A stretch of 64,000 nt of DNA from Triatoma infestans (lineage: Eukaryota; Arthropoda; Insecta; Hemiptera; Reduviidae), in contig JAAEAF010014554.1 in NCBI GenBank assembly GCA_011037195.1, positions 62,001 to 126,000 on the forward strand. The letters are read 5' to 3'. A model generated the notes under the pieces. It did not search any database, was not told the DNA's origin, and saw only the letters and a program-made list of their open reading frames with translations. Below are positions 23,306 through 35,703 of this stretch, one piece after another (within the stretch, counting starts at the first letter, position 1; every line of letters starts with the position of its first letter). Position numbers and translations under genes: made by a program.

Positions 23306-24059
23306 TCATTTTATTTAATAATTGATAATTCCAATAAATATAATAGAATCGTGAATTTCTTTCCTGATCATTATTCTGGCTCCATGGGAAGTAGACGATA
23401 AATAGAATTCAATTTTACGAAATATTGTGAGGAATATAATAACTATATATACACATATATATATATATAAATATATAAATATTGATAGATAGGTAGGTAG
23501 GAAAGTGTGCCTAATAGAATTATATCCTTGGCAAGCAGTTTGCTGGATCCTTGATCCATGTTAATAATGAGCCAGGATAACATAAAGGACACCCATTATT
23601 CACGACCCAGTGAGCCCCAGTAACAAGCGTTCTTCAGCTAAGCTATAACTCGGTCTTCCCTATTGATCTTTATATTTCCAATTAGATATGATTTTTTTTT
23701 TTTTTTTTTTTTTAACTTTTCCTTATTACAGCAAGGTGGAGAGAGTTTTCCTTTTTTTTCTCCTTTTCTTTTGTTATCAGATAATATAAATCTTTTGTGA
23801 TTTTTTCTATTACTTTCTGTGGGAACGGGGGCACTAATAGAAGTTATCCTGAAGCCATAACGTAACAACGGATAAGTTTCTAATATATGAGGTTTTGTTA
23901 TAGCATTATTAATAGATTTCCACTTTAGTCATATTTGGCCTCCATTATTGGTAGCTGTAGATACTCTAGCATGAAGCTAAATAAATTTTTAGAAGTTTTT
24001 CTGAATAGATAGGTTTAAAATGCTGCAAAATAACACAGATTATCTCCTTCATATTTAAG
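23306..24059. other. Gene-free stretch
   Basis: A TA-rich tract lies at about 23450-23482 and a T-run at 23692-23714. Nothing else is recognisable. Confidence 0.55.
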
Positions 24060-24648
24060 AATGCTTTTCTGAAAAGAGGACGTTATTTACCATCGTGTCA
24101 AATTTTCAAAAAATATGTCAGAAACGAAAAGTCGCAGGGAGTTCAAACTTAATATTCCGTCTAGGTACTAGCAACGCATCTTACATGAAAATTTCTGGCG
24201 AATTCTTAATTTGCATCAACGAGAAGTGCGAATAGTATTTTTTCCAGTTTTTCGCGATTTTCTCGATAACGACTTCAAGGATTTTCTTTAAACTTGGTAA
24301 TCAAACTCCATACATAAATGCTAAATCATGTTTATTTGGAACATTTTCCCGGGAAAATTGATTTTCTGGGGGGTGGTGGGGGAACAGTAGCGTTAACCTT
24401 TCTTCTAAAGTACCACTTCACTTTTACCACCTACATAATATTAATATACATTAGTAGCATTGATCGAATTTCAACATAATAGTAGTATTAATAGTACCAT
24501 TAATATTAAAACTTGGAATACTTGTTGCATAGATCGAAGCGCAACACTTTTATTTGTAACATTATTTCCAAAAAAAAAAAATTGATTTTAGCGGGATTTG
24601 AGAGTGAAATTGAAAGTCGTATGAGCGTTCCACACTAGCTTATTTTTC
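24060..24648 (-). repeat. Family A dispersed repeat, internally deleted
   Basis: CATCGTGTCAAATTTTCAAA and AACGAAAAGTCGCAGGGAGT open the copy. The GT site is deleted, the first module is complete, and it ends GAAAGTCGTATGAGCGTTCC. Confidence 0.75.
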
Positions 24649-24760
24649 GGGATTTTCGATTTCGACGAGGTGTCGGCAGGAGGAAAAATAATTAACTCTT
24701 TGATGCCAACGTTTCGACCTAACTTCTTAGTCTTCATCAGAACTATATTTAGAAGAGGAA
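24640..24760 (-). repeat. Fragment with GATGAAGACTAAGAAG / CGAAACGTTGG motif
   Basis: On the minus strand: TCTGATGAAGACTAAGAAGT, then AGGTCGAAACGTTGGCATC. Same two-part motif as at 10.8, 22.9 and 57.2 kb. Confidence 0.45.
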
Positions 24761-25069
24761 GGTACAAACCCAATAATATATGTGTGTCCAAATGTAAATA
24801 ATATAAAAATATGAAATTGAACAATTGAAAATTAATTATTCTTTCCTTTAAATCTATTGTTTTTGAAGTTTGTTTCGCACACATAGTTTATAGAGTTTGT
24901 ATCTTCTTTATCTTTTTCTTAAATATAGCCCTGAAGAAGAAGTCGGTAGAAGTCAGATAGGATTGCCTAAGTCGATCAGATAGGAATGTTTTTTTTTTAT
25001 TAAATTTTGGTTCACTTTCCTACCATCAGGTGATGAAATGAAATAGCATTTTTCTTTTTTTGGGGTTTA

Positions 25070-25145
25070 ATAACTGAACTTCTAAGAATCCCCCCAAAAT
25101 CAAGTTTTCCGGGGAAAAATAGCAGCAAGTGAGAAAGTAAAAACA
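25070..25145 (+). repeat. Family A fragment with internal deletion
   Basis: CAAGTTTTCCGGGGAAAAAT is joined directly to AGCAGCAAGTGAGAAAGTAA plus an A-run, so the sequence between module and end has been lost. Confidence 0.6.
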
Positions 25146-25373
25146 TCTGGAGCACAAAAGATATAGGTAATAGTTAGCTAGTATTTGGGAAACAATAACC
25201 TGTAAGAATCATGTATAAGACAACAATGGGTGGATGTCATCATTAACTAAGGGGAAGTACAAGAGAATAAGGTTGGACGCCGTCCTGATGAGAAAACCGA
25301 CTAGCCCAAGAACAGAGAAGAACCATCCCTCAGGGGATTCCAAAAGCATTTGGCTGGGATTTAGAGAAAGAGT

Positions 25374-25378
<5 letters not shown>

Positions 25379-25420
<42 letters not shown>
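25379..25420. repeat. (GA)n microsatellite
   Basis: Uninterrupted GA dinucleotide tract. Frames that read through it as Arg-Glu or Leu-Ser are not genes. Confidence 0.95.
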
Positions 25421-25422
<2 letters not shown>

Positions 25423-25970
25423 GGAAAAAATAATAAGAAGAAAATAAAGATAGAAGAAGAAAAATGAACATAAAAAAATGAACCTGGGAAAGACAAAGAA
25501 CCGCGCTAGTGATAGGAAACGGTGGCGCTGCCTTTGTCCAACTCCATAATGACAATAGATCTGGCCGGCAAAGCACTGTTCTTTCTGACAGTGCCATCTT
25601 TCTGTCCTAACTACTACGAACACCACTCTGTAACTAGTAATTCGCCTTTCTGTGTTCAACACTGAGAACAGGTTTCTTAGATTTTTTTCTCTTTACTGAC
25701 AGAGACAAAAGTCCTTGCGGGGAAAATGTTCATTCGTACACTTTGAAATCCACAATTCATATATACAAGTTGGTAAGATTTCAAAAGGAAAAAGAAGAAG
25801 ACAGACAGACGAACAGAGACGATAGGGGTACTAACCACACAAGAAGCAAAACTTCCCTTTTTAAAATTTTTCCCCTTGGCATTTTATTTTTTTCTGTGTC
25901 TTCTCAGGGCGGTTTCCGCCGCTATAATAGAAGTTGACCGAATAATAAAGAATTCTTAGACGTATCTAAG

Positions 25971-26002
<32 letters not shown>

Positions 26003-26317
26003 ATTATTAAAAAAAGGACATTGTAATTGTGATCACTATATTCTCGAGGCACACTACATAATAGTTAACGTTCTTGCTGGGAAAACAATCAACATTCATA
26101 GTAGAGTTGTTTTTTCCATACAAAATCTTTCTTCTCCCCCCCCCCGCGGTGACCTTAATGAAAAAACAGAAATTATGTTTCTTTCTCATTCGGCTGGTAA
26201 GAGGAAAATTGTCACGATTTGTTTTGTACTTTTAATCTCTAGATATTAAAAAGGAAAAACAGTGTTGCCAAAATTCAATTAAACGAATTTTAATATTCTG
26301 ATGTAATTATTAAATAT
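25421..26317. other. Gene-free stretch
   Basis: A (TA)n(GT)n tract lies at about 25972-26003. A decayed family A end (GGTAAGAGGAAAATTGTCAC) is visible near 26198. No gene is supported. Confidence 0.5.
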
Positions 26318-26320
26318 ATA

Positions 26321-26364
<44 letters not shown>

Positions 26365-26454
26365 TATTATTATTATTATTATTATTTATTATAGTATTAT
26401 ATATTATTATTATTATTATTAGTTATTATATTATTTATTTTATTATTATTATTA

Positions 26455-26485
<31 letters not shown>

Positions 26486-26503
26486 TATTATATTATTATT
26501 ATT
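26318..26503. repeat. (TTA)n microsatellite, about 185 bp, interrupted
   Basis: Nearly continuous TTA trinucleotide repeat with occasional lost bases and a few substitutions. Confidence 0.95.
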
Positions 26504-26669
26504 TTTGAAATTGTTAAAATATATTATAAAAAAAATCAATTTAACAGTAAAATATCACAAAACCTTGTATAATTTTCCTTAATTTTAACCTAATATTCTA
26601 CAACTTTCCGGAAGATAACTGCCTCATTTCAATGGACAACATTCTCTTTGCTGTAGATATATCTAAAAA

Positions 26670-27325
26670 ATCTGGTGTGAATCACCAGACTTTCTCTCAC
26701 TCTAACTATTACAGTTTATTCAATAAAATTTCTTTAAAATTGCTACGTTACAATGTTTAGTTGCGGTCACATGTGGAGCGCTCTATGTCTAAACGGACAA
26801 AGCATGTGCAAATTTAAGTTTGAAATAACAGACAGGCCCCCAATACCCCTCTACAATTTTTTTTACAGAAAAATGTTTCAAATAAAAGTGATATGTTTCT
26901 ATCCATGAAGCAAGCATTTCAAGTTTAAAGAAAATCGCTATAACCGTTTTCGAGAAAATTCCAAAAACTCCAAAGCCTATTCGGTAAGAATCGCACTTAC
27001 AGTAAACCGATTTGCTTCAAATTAGGAATTATGAATGCTTCTGAGTATTAAATATTAAGTAGATGGCAAAAACTATATAATATACTGAAGTGGTACTTAA
27101 GAGGAAATCTCAGCGCTACTATTCCCCCAGAACATCAATTTTCCCGAGAAAATGTTTCAAATAAAAGTGATAGGTATTTTTATATGTGCACACAGTACAC
27201 GAAATTTAAAGAAAATCGTTAAGCCGTTTTTGAAAAAATTACGAAAAACTGAAAAAAAAATAAACATCCAATAAATTTGCAGCTCCGTTTAATGTATTTC
27301 CAAAATATCAATTCGAGGAAATTTG
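26670..27325 (+). repeat. Family A dispersed repeat, A-run end missing
   Basis: Begins ATCTGGTGTGAATCACCAGA and carries two complete module rounds (TTTCAAATAAAAGTGATATG; TTTCAAATAAAAGTGATAGG). It breaks off after the second. Confidence 0.82.
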
Positions 27326-27426
27326 TACGTTGGCTGGCAATAAAGAGTACAAGGTACAGGTAGTGAAAGACAAATCACTTGGCCAACTCTGTTGTAATTC
27401 ACCCTCTTTGGAATGCGGCCATCTAG

Positions 27427-27466
27427 TATAAATAAGAGACAAAAAGTTTGAGACTTATTCAGTTCT
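27427..27466 (+). promoter_or_regulatory. Possible core promoter (TATA + initiator)
   Basis: TATAAATA at 27427 is followed 32 bases later by TTCAGTT at 27458, the arthropod-type TCA(G/T)T initiator. No downstream gene is recognisable, so it may be a decayed LTR or chance. Confidence 0.2.
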
Positions 27467-28558
27467 TACACCGGAGTTACATTTCTTGAGGCTACCTTCA
27501 CTCCTATCTTTTACATTCCAAAAGTATTCTACTCTGTCATTTTGCTCGTTTATTTATTTACCCTAGCTTTATATTTGGTTTTGCTTCTTTTACATATAAA
27601 TATCTGGTCAATTAATTAGTTGCCTTTAATCATAGTTAAATTTCCAGTACCTTACTCACTTAAATTCTTCTCATATTTCTTAAAATTACTACCCTTTCAA
27701 AACCGCTCGTGTCACACTAGGAACATACATCAACCCCACACCCTGCCACCAGTTACACTATATATAAATTAGATCCTTTATAGGGAAAAAAGTATTTGAA
27801 TCTATTAAATTTAAATCTTTCATTTAATAATTGGTTTTACGATGCTAGATCCAAGGAATTTAGCAAACAAATTACCTCAAAAAGTTCTCTTTTTCAAAAA
27901 CAGCTGATTTGTTTAAAATACTTTATTTTCTTCATTTTAAACAGGTGTTTTTAAAAGATTCATAAAGAATGCTTAATTAAACAGTTCTCAGATTCAAAAT
28001 GAACGTATCCTTTTACTGTCTTTATATTTTTTCAACTATTTGGTTTTGTTTTATTTTTAATAACCACTAATGATCTGTTTCCTTTTTTTTTAGTGTATTC
28101 ACTTTCTTTGATTTTTCTTTCTTTGATTTTACCTTCTTTTATATTCTCAAGATTGTTTCGTTCATTATCTCAGAATATTCTAGAAAGGTTCAAGTCTTCT
28201 TTTTCCCATCATTAAAGTGGTCCATTACAACGGAACTGATGTAGAGGAAAAAGGAAAACTCTCTTTCTGTTTTAAACATCGCTTTTCAAAGAGGTCATTC
28301 AAATATCAAATTGTTTTTCAAAGAATGTCATTCGGACAGGTTGCCAGCGGATTGTCATCGCCTGTCACTGATTAAAATTACAAATCAATAACAAAACAAG
28401 TATCTGATGGTTTTATATATCTATTTTTAGTAGAAAGTGTATTGATTTTCCATTTTTCAGGCCACTTTCCGGTTATTCATAATGTTGACACAGAAGAATT
28501 TCTCTGAGCCCCCACCCGCTTGTTCATAACTGCTTAATATTCTTACTTCCGGGGATAA
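27467..28558. other. AT-rich gene-free stretch
   Basis: Nothing recognisable. Confidence 0.55.
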
Positions 28559-29411
28559 AAATCTTGGTGTTAAATATTCATACGACTTTCTCTTACTATA
28601 ATTACATTAATTTAATCAAGAAGTTTTCTTTAAAATTGCAACGTTGCAATGTTTAGTTGAGCTGGCTATAAAAATGGTGGCGGGAGATTTAACTTACTGG
28701 GCGGCCTTATGTTCTATGCCAAAACCAAGTAAGTTTGTGCAAATTTAAATTTAAACCAACTGACAGACCTCCACAATACCCCTCCTCTAAAATCAATTTT
28801 TCAAAACTAAATTTTCAAATTAAAGTGATACGTTTCCATCTATGCAGCCAGCATTCCAAGATTAAAGAAAGTCGTTGCCACCATTATAGAAACAATTCCA
28901 AACAACTCAAAAACCTATTGTGTAAAATCGTAAAATGTTGAATATTATTGAGGCTTCTAATGAGCATAAATAATGTGTAGTTGGTAAAACTATATATTAT
29001 TCTAAAATGGTACTTTAGAGCGCCGCATAACATTACTGTTCCCCCACTACTCCCCCCAACAAATCAATTTTTCCAGGTATATTTTCCAAATAAAAGTGAT
29101 TGGTATTCATGTGTGTATAGATAGTAAACAAAGTTAAAAGAAAATCGTTGAGCCGTTTTTGAGAAAATCACAAAAAATTGAAAAAAAAAACACTTGGTCG
29201 TGCTTAAACGAAATACCAAATTTCCTGCGACTTATCTTTTTTGAGATATTCTGTTAACATGCCAGATACAGTCCATGCGCCAAAAACATGTTTTTCGAAT
29301 TCAGAGGACTCCAAAATATGTATTTCCGGTGAAAACTCAGTTTCGAAAATCTGGCACGATCCAAATGCTTCCTCTTACTAGGAAATAAGAGAAAGTAAAA
29401 AAAAAAAAAAA
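28559..29411 (+). repeat. Family A dispersed repeat, full-length with long A-run
   Basis: Begins TCTTGGTGTTAAATATTCAT and ends CTTCCTCTTACTAGGAAATA, then AGAGAAAGT and about 15 A residues. The fixed microsatellite site has no CA tract in this copy. Confidence 0.88.
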
Positions 29412-29554
29412 TTAGTACAGAATCAGGTCACAGAGTTCAATTAATATGAATTTGAAATAAAATATAACTTGGTTCTATGTTAATCACCACTTGTTATCCT
29501 GGGTAGAAAGTGAGTGGTCACACTCTTGTCCAGCTTCTAAGAAAGTTCTAGGGA

Positions 29555-29786
29555 GGATATCTCCTTCTTTAATATCTGGTATAGAGAAGGGAATCTCCCA
29601 CGCTGAGATCCCAGGTTCGAGTCAAGCTGTGCTGCTCTTATATTTTTTTCTTCCTAAGAGCCTCTACACCTCACTGTCCAGTGTGTCTGTAACGAGAGAA
29701 CTCTGTCCGGAGGCCGGTAGTAAACTGAGAAGGCTCCGGGCGCTAATGGCCGTGGATGTTGACGCTCCTTAAATTGTAAAAAAAAA
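29555..29786 (+). repeat. tRNA-derived SINE
   Basis: B-box CCAGGTTCGAGTCAAG, then the shared body AGCTGTGCTGCTC, CTAAGAGCCTCTACA, CTGTCCGGAGGCCGG, GAGAAGGCTCCGGGCGC, GTGGATGTTGACGC and a CCTTAAATT-plus-A tail. The A-box is poorly preserved. Confidence 0.75.
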
Positions 29787-30856
29787 ATCTGCTATATTCT
29801 CAGGCTTCTAAATCTTCTCTGCATGATAGTGTTAGAGTCCGTCGCAAGTATATTGGGGTCTCCTTTATTTTCCCATAAAATCTGCAGTTGCTATCGCAAG
29901 ATAGGCCCAGCTTCTTCATTCACCCCTGAATCTATAACGCCCTACAAGGAAGCCTGTCATCATAGAAAGCTTATTGAAACTTATTTTTGCTCAGGCTGAG
30001 CTCGCCTCAAATCTAGCAGCCAAGACTAGTGTTTACCTGCCTCAGTTCTTCCATGGGGGGCCAATAATCAAAACTATACCACATGGCCAATTTATGTTAT
30101 CCTGCATTGTACATCTCTTCCAGTGAGAGAAAGAAAAAAGAAAAATCATATTCCGGACGAATATTTTGAAAGAAAAACGGAGGAAATATTTTGTAAGGTA
30201 AACGTTTGACTATCTTTTGTGAGAAAGAATTGTGGTGGGGGAAAGGAAATAATAATAATCAAACGGAATTCAGTGAAAAACAAAAAAAAATTGAGAAAAA
30301 CCTTGTGAATAAGATGATAAAGCAGGCAAACTATTGAAATAAAGGATGGACGAGTTATAATTCAAAAAGGATGGACGAATGATAATACAAACAGGATGCT
30401 GGAAAATAGAGAAACAAAAAAAGGAAAAGTATTGTAAATAGACAAGGAAAGTGAGTATAAATCGGGCCACAGATATATATACACATATATACTTATTTCC
30501 TATATACACATATATATATATTTTGCCTCTACTCAGCTGATTGTTTCAGGACAGGACTCAGATAAATAAAAGAAAGAAGATATAAAAAAAATAAATAATT
30601 AAATAAATAAAATAAAACACAATTGTAAAGAGTTTATCAAAACCAGTTGGTCCTCTGCCTTTTGTTTGTCAGTTACATGCTCGTTTTGCATGCACGAACA
30701 TATGTGTATTCGTTATCTTCATTGATAAAATTTACAGAATCCCGTACCATGGATTCAACGAAAACAGAACAGTGTTTTTTCCTTTTCTTATTTCGTTTTT
30801 CTGTTTTTCCACTTCAGCTCTTTTCCATTGTTTTGTTTCATTTTTTTTTTTTTTGT
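29787..30856. other. Gene-free stretch
   Basis: No supported gene. TA-rich tracts lie near 30474 and 30508, and T-rich sequence near 30770-30856. Confidence 0.5.
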
Positions 30857-31437
30857 ACTTTCTCTTACCCCTAGAAAGGAATAACTGTAGCGATCCTATC
30901 AAGTTTTCGAAATTGAGTTTTCGCCTGAAATACATGTTTTGAGGTCCGCCGAGTACGATTAATATATTTTTAGCGGAATATGTGTGGTGTGCGTTTGTGT
31001 ATAAGGATAATAAATTATCTCAAAACGAAAAAAGTTGGTAGCTCAAACTTTGCATTCCGTTTAGGCACTACCAGCGCATCAGACAAAATTTCGGACAAAA
31101 TCCATCAACTTTACTGAATGTCTTCTTCATTTTCACGAGATTTTCTCAAAAATGGCTCCAACGATTTTCTTTTGACTTCTATAACAATCTATAAACTCAA
31201 GTACCTATCACTTTTATTTGTGATATTTTCTCGGGAAAATTGATTTTTTGTGGATGGGGGGCAACAATCATCACACGTTCATCATATTAGCATCTTTATA
31301 ATATTGATTTACTTGAGAAATATTGCTAGAATTCAATGTTTTATAGTTTAAAGAAAATCGGTAAACCCAAAATGCGACTTCATAGAATAGGCTTCCGAGG
31401 TTTTTGGGGAGGAATTGCCTCGAAAACGGAAAGAATG
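30857..31437 (-). repeat. Family A dispersed repeat, hairpin end missing
   Basis: Starts ACTTTCTCTTACCCCTAG after a long T-run and carries one and a half module rounds. It is followed immediately by another copy in the same orientation. Confidence 0.82.
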
Positions 31438-31443
31438 ATTTAT

Positions 31444-32375
31444 ACTTCCTCTTACTCCTGGTAAGAGGAAATATTGCAATCGTGTCAGACTTTCGAAATT
31501 GATTTTTATTGGATTTACACTTTTTGAGGTCCCCTGAGTCTGAAAATGTGTTTTTTAAGAAATTGGTTTGGGTATGTGGTCTGCATAATTCAAAAACGGA
31601 ACATCGCTAAAAGTTCAAACATGATATTTAATTCAAGTGGTAAGCATGAAAAACCGACAATAATAAGGCTTTGATCACAATTGATCAACCGGAAGTAACA
31701 CTTTACAGAATGGATTTTTCAGTTTTTGCTATTTTCTTCAAACTTAGTATACCACCTATGCATACAAAGTGCTAAAAATATATCACCTATACATACAAAG
31801 TGCTACAAATTATATTTGTAACATTTCACTGGAAAAATTAAGTTGTTTTTTTTTTCGGAGAGGGGCAGGATTATGTTTTTCTCTAAAGTATTATTATAGT
31901 TAATTATACGATTCTATCATCATCTAATTAATATTAATTAGAATTAAATATGTTGTCGAAATTTTGAGTTTGAAGAAGATTGTTTGACCGGAAGTGCGAC
32001 TTTACAGAATAGGTTTTGGAATTTTTTGGATTTTTCTGGAAAACTACTACAACGATTTGGTCTGCTAACTGCACAGACATACAAACCTGTCTTTTTGTTT
32101 CTAACATTTCTCTTTAAAAATTGATTTTAAAGAGCTGAGCGGAATTTGTAACGTCAAATTTAAAATTTTATTTAGTTTGTTTCAATGTTATTGGCGTGCT
32201 CCCCCCCTCACCACCGCCACTATCTCTATGTTATTGGCGTGCTCCCCTCCTCACCACCCCCACTATCTCTATGTTATGAAAATTGAGTGAAATTTGGAGT
32301 TACAAAGAAAATATTGTCATTTTATATTTAGTTGTATTAACGGAAGTAGGAGAAAGTCGTGTGAGTGTTTCATTT
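31444..32375 (-). repeat. Family A dispersed repeat, near full-length
   Basis: Starts ACTTCCTCTTACTCCTGGTA and ends GTAGGAGAAAGTCGTGTGAG. It includes a 43-bp direct duplication at 32185-32270 and a short duplicated piece near 31748-31808. Confidence 0.85.
32185..32276. repeat. 43-bp direct duplication
   Basis: ATGTTATTGGCGTGCTCCCC recurs at 32185 and 32228, with a third partial start at 32271. The copies differ at a few positions. Confidence 0.9.
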
Positions 32376-34240
32376 TAAATTTCTTTTTCGTTAATTACTT
32401 TTATTGCCCTACTCATTTTTTCTAATTAAGTTATCACTTAAATGATTTACTTATTAAGGTGATAAAGTTCGGAATTATATTGGAGTAGGGGCCCGTCTTA
32501 GCTAAAGTCTTAAGGAGTGTTTAAAATATCCCCACTTCTTGACTACTTGTAAGCGGTTGTGTAGCAGATTGTACAGGAGGGGCAAGTAAGTTAGTTGATG
32601 GGCGGTATATATGGGCTGGAGAAATGACCCTTTAAATCATCCTTGAGTTAACTCTCAAGTGTTAGCCTGTTTAAAGCGGCTGAGAGCAAGCTTTCTCAAG
32701 TGGCTAAGAGGCTGCCTGTCTCTCTCGCTTGCTCGGAGGTTTCTCTCTGCTTGTAAAGTGATGGTTACTTTAAGGGAAGGTTTGGTGTGTGCAAGGACTG
32801 TTCTTCCTGCACCCTCACTCACTCTTGCTGTTCCAACTAGTTAGAACGCTACTGTTGGCGCTTGTAAATTCACTCCTGTACGCTCTTTGCCTCTGCTCTC
32901 AGTTTGGCCAACTGTCTTATCTTAATTTTGGCACGCAAAAGATATATATATATAGGGAGAGTGAGAGAGTGAGAAGGAACAGAGTGTCAGAGAAAGGGTG
33001 GCAAAGAAACAAGAGAAAGCCCCATGGCTAAAAACATGACCACATAGAAGTTCAAAGCCACGTTTCAATGGCCACATTGTACGGGTATCTCCAACAGCTA
33101 GTAAGTGAATTTATTTATCAATTAAGCGTTTTGTGGAAGTTTAGGCAGCGTGCTTCCAGTATTTTCAGAGTTCCCCAGTTATAATGTAACTCTGCCCGAG
33201 GAAACTCTCTTTCAGCTAGCATTTTTTAAGGATTATGTCAACTTTATTAAAATTTCATATCAGGCATTTTCGGCTAAATTAGTGCACGGAATAGCTGAGC
33301 CGAGCTGATTTCCGGGAATTAATAAAATTTCTTTTTTTGAAATAAAAGTAAGTCGGACCTTTTAGAGATACGGATATGAAATAGCTAAATTTCGATGAAG
33401 ATATCTTTTTTGCTTGTATATCTGCTTCAACGGAAATCTTGTCTCCGGATCGTTTAATATTCCCAAACAGAAAAGGAATACATAAACTGAAAGCAGGTGC
33501 AGTGAACTGGCTACTTTCTTATAAATGATTAGAGTATTGCCATCTGGCAACACACTTTAGTATAATTGAACAATCCCAGAATTCTGTATATAAGGTCTTG
33601 CATAGGTAATCCACGCTGGCGAAGACGTCTCACTAACCACTTACATTATCATTCTCGTCCTCCTCCATTTTGCAGATGATTGCATCCATAACAAAGAAGT
33701 GAGCAAGGGAGTCATAAAGGAGTTTAGATGACATAAGAGATTTCCCTTTAATCGTTTACATATCTTACATATTGTTTATTACCCTTTAATCTTACATATC
33801 GTCAGACAAAAAAAGTATGCATATAACCTTCACCCCACGCGAACGAATTGCATACTGCATGTTCATATCTAACCACATTGTCACGACCAAATTAAAAAAA
33901 AAATAAAAACATTTACTTTAAATCCGAAATTTTGACATATTTTAATGCCCTTAATATTCTATGTTTGTTACAAGTGTATAATAAATTGAAAAAACACTAG
34001 AACGATTCAGGGGGGCATAGTAACCTCATATGAAATTGGGGGGCGTTGAATGAAGCCAGGAGGCCGTTGAATGAAGCCAGGAGGCCGTTGAAAGAATAAA
34101 AAAAGAGCAGAAGATTAGAAAATTTGGAAAACTGTACTTGTGTTTCATTTGTTGTATATTTAACATTAGTAGTCATAGTTCTTGATTAGTTATTTTAGTT
34201 TCCTAAATAAACTCACAAAATGCAAATTGTAACAGATCAC
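32376..34240. other. Gene-free stretch
   Basis: A more balanced-composition patch at about 32640-33060 has no recognisable product. A 22-bp duplication (AATGAAGCCAGGAGGCCGTT) lies near 34047-34092. Confidence 0.5.
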
Positions 34241-34249
34241 TGGTATTAC

Positions 34250-35020
34250 ATGTCTGTGGGGAGGGACTAAACCATACGCTATCCCAAACCTTCACTGGGA
34301 ACATATAGCCACCCCAAGAAAAACAACAACAAACCGGGCCTAGAACAAATAGCCAGGTCCGGATCTAATCTACCTAAGATTCACCGCAGTCCGAATAAAT
34401 CGGACAATAACGTTAAGGGGAAATAGCCTAAGCTCTTCCAAAACATCCTATTCCGACCAAAGGTCCTAAACCTAATTTCCTCACAACCCAGGCAATCAGT
34501 ATAAGATGGATGGGTGTTTCCTCCTGTGTCTCACAGACTCTACAAAATGGATCCGGCATGAGCCCCATTATGTAGCGATGTCTCCTTAAACCACAATGTC
34601 CAGTAAGAGATCCAGCAAGATACCTGAGAGAACTCCGTGGAAAACACAGCAACGTCTCAATAATGGCCTTGTCCGGACCACCGATGAGCATTTTGGACTG
34701 CCGAAAACAACTGAGCTCATCCAGAAGGAAAAATGCTGTGAAGCTGCCCATGTCTGGAAGCCTGACAGACATGTGCCAGAAGACTCGCCAGCAGCAGGCT
34801 CGGGACCAATGAAAGAGAGAGAGGCGCCTAATTTGGCAAACCTATCCACCTCCTCATTCCCAAAAATTCCCATGTGACCTGGCACCCAGACTAAAAGCAC
34901 ATCCTTCAGAGAAGATCAGTGGTCAAGTCTGCCGACAGGTCTTATCAAGCAGGTGTAGGCGGACGAGCGTGCCGCGCCTTGTCTGGAAATCCAGCATTCA
35001 TCGCCAGAAATATGGCAAGT
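34250..35020 (-). pseudogene. Non-LTR retrotransposon ORF2 3' remnant (RNase H + C-terminal domain)
   Basis: The minus strand encodes the end of an RNase H domain: AARSSAYTCLIRPVGRLDH, an in-frame TGA near 34918, then SSLKDVLLVWVPGHMGIFGN and EEVDRFAKLGAS. The W(V)PGH..I.GNE..D motif is intact. Near 34770 the reading frame shifts by one, and the second frame gives FRQSKMLIGGPDKAI, YLAGSLTGHCGLRRHRYIMG and DPFCRVCETQEETPIHLI, the C-terminal segment of the I/R1-group ORF2 proteins widespread in arthropods (GLLTGHC.L..H....G......CR.C...EET..H). The sequence from about 34430 to 34250 would be 3' untranslated. The reverse transcriptase is absent. One stop and one frameshift make it a pseudogene. 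Confidence 0.85.
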
Positions 35021-35294
35021 AATTACTTTCTTTTTATAATACGATACAATATATAGGCGATATAGATAGAAGTGCAGAATAGCTCGCCCATTCTGTCTCC
35101 CTAATGCCATAAAATAAAATGAAAATAATTAGGCATTTTGAAAAGAAGCCGGTTGTATATAACCAATCATGGTGGCTTAAGAATGCTGCTGACAGAGATA
35201 AAGCTAATAACAAGAAATTGACAGAAGTTTTTAAGAAATTGATAGCAATTAATTCAATCAAAAGTAGTGAGTGAAGTTCTAATTTAACCACAAG

Positions 35295-35465
35295 TGACAA
35301 AAAAGTATAAACCTCCGTTACTTTTTCCCACTAGTGTAAGAAAGTAACATTACTCAACTCTAACTAGCCCGATATCTGGCGGCAACACGAGAAAACATGA
35401 TCAAAACATATCCCAGATACAGTGGATTTAAGATTATACCAATCTTGCAGGTTATAGATAGATGC
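35295..35465 (+). repeat. Family B repeat, copy 2
   Basis: Shares CCACAAGTGACAAAAAA, TAGCCCGATATCTGGCGGCAA, GATCAAAACATATCCCAGA and GCAGGTTATAGA with 4840-4970. It is about 40 bases longer because of an insertion after the first block. Confidence 0.6.
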
Positions 35466-35487
35466 ATATATTTTAGAATTGTATAAC

Positions 35488-35703
35488 ATGCCTAAAGATA
35501 TCGTTGAAGCAGATTCCATAAAGCCGGTGCAAAAAATTAGGGACGAAACCTCTTACTTTAATCAGTTATCTTAATCCATTAAACGACTTTTAGAAACGCA
35601 TTTAATTCCCATAAAATTTGAACCCGCCCCTATTGAACCCACTCAAGTAAATTTTACTTTCTTGGAAAAAATCATTTCAAATGAAAGCAATGTAACTAAT
35701 ATT
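35488..35703 (+). pseudogene. Possible coding remnant, unrecognised
   Basis: One plus-strand frame is open for 27 codons from an ATG at 35488, has a single TAA, then stays open for over 40 more (KFEPAPIEPTQVNFTFLEK) into the next repeat. The amino-acid mix is protein-like, but I recognise no domain. Chance is a real alternative. Confidence 0.2.

Noticed and set aside
25209..25662. Overlapping 95-110-codon frames on the minus strand
   Set aside because: All run through the (GA)n tract and lack any recognisable domain.
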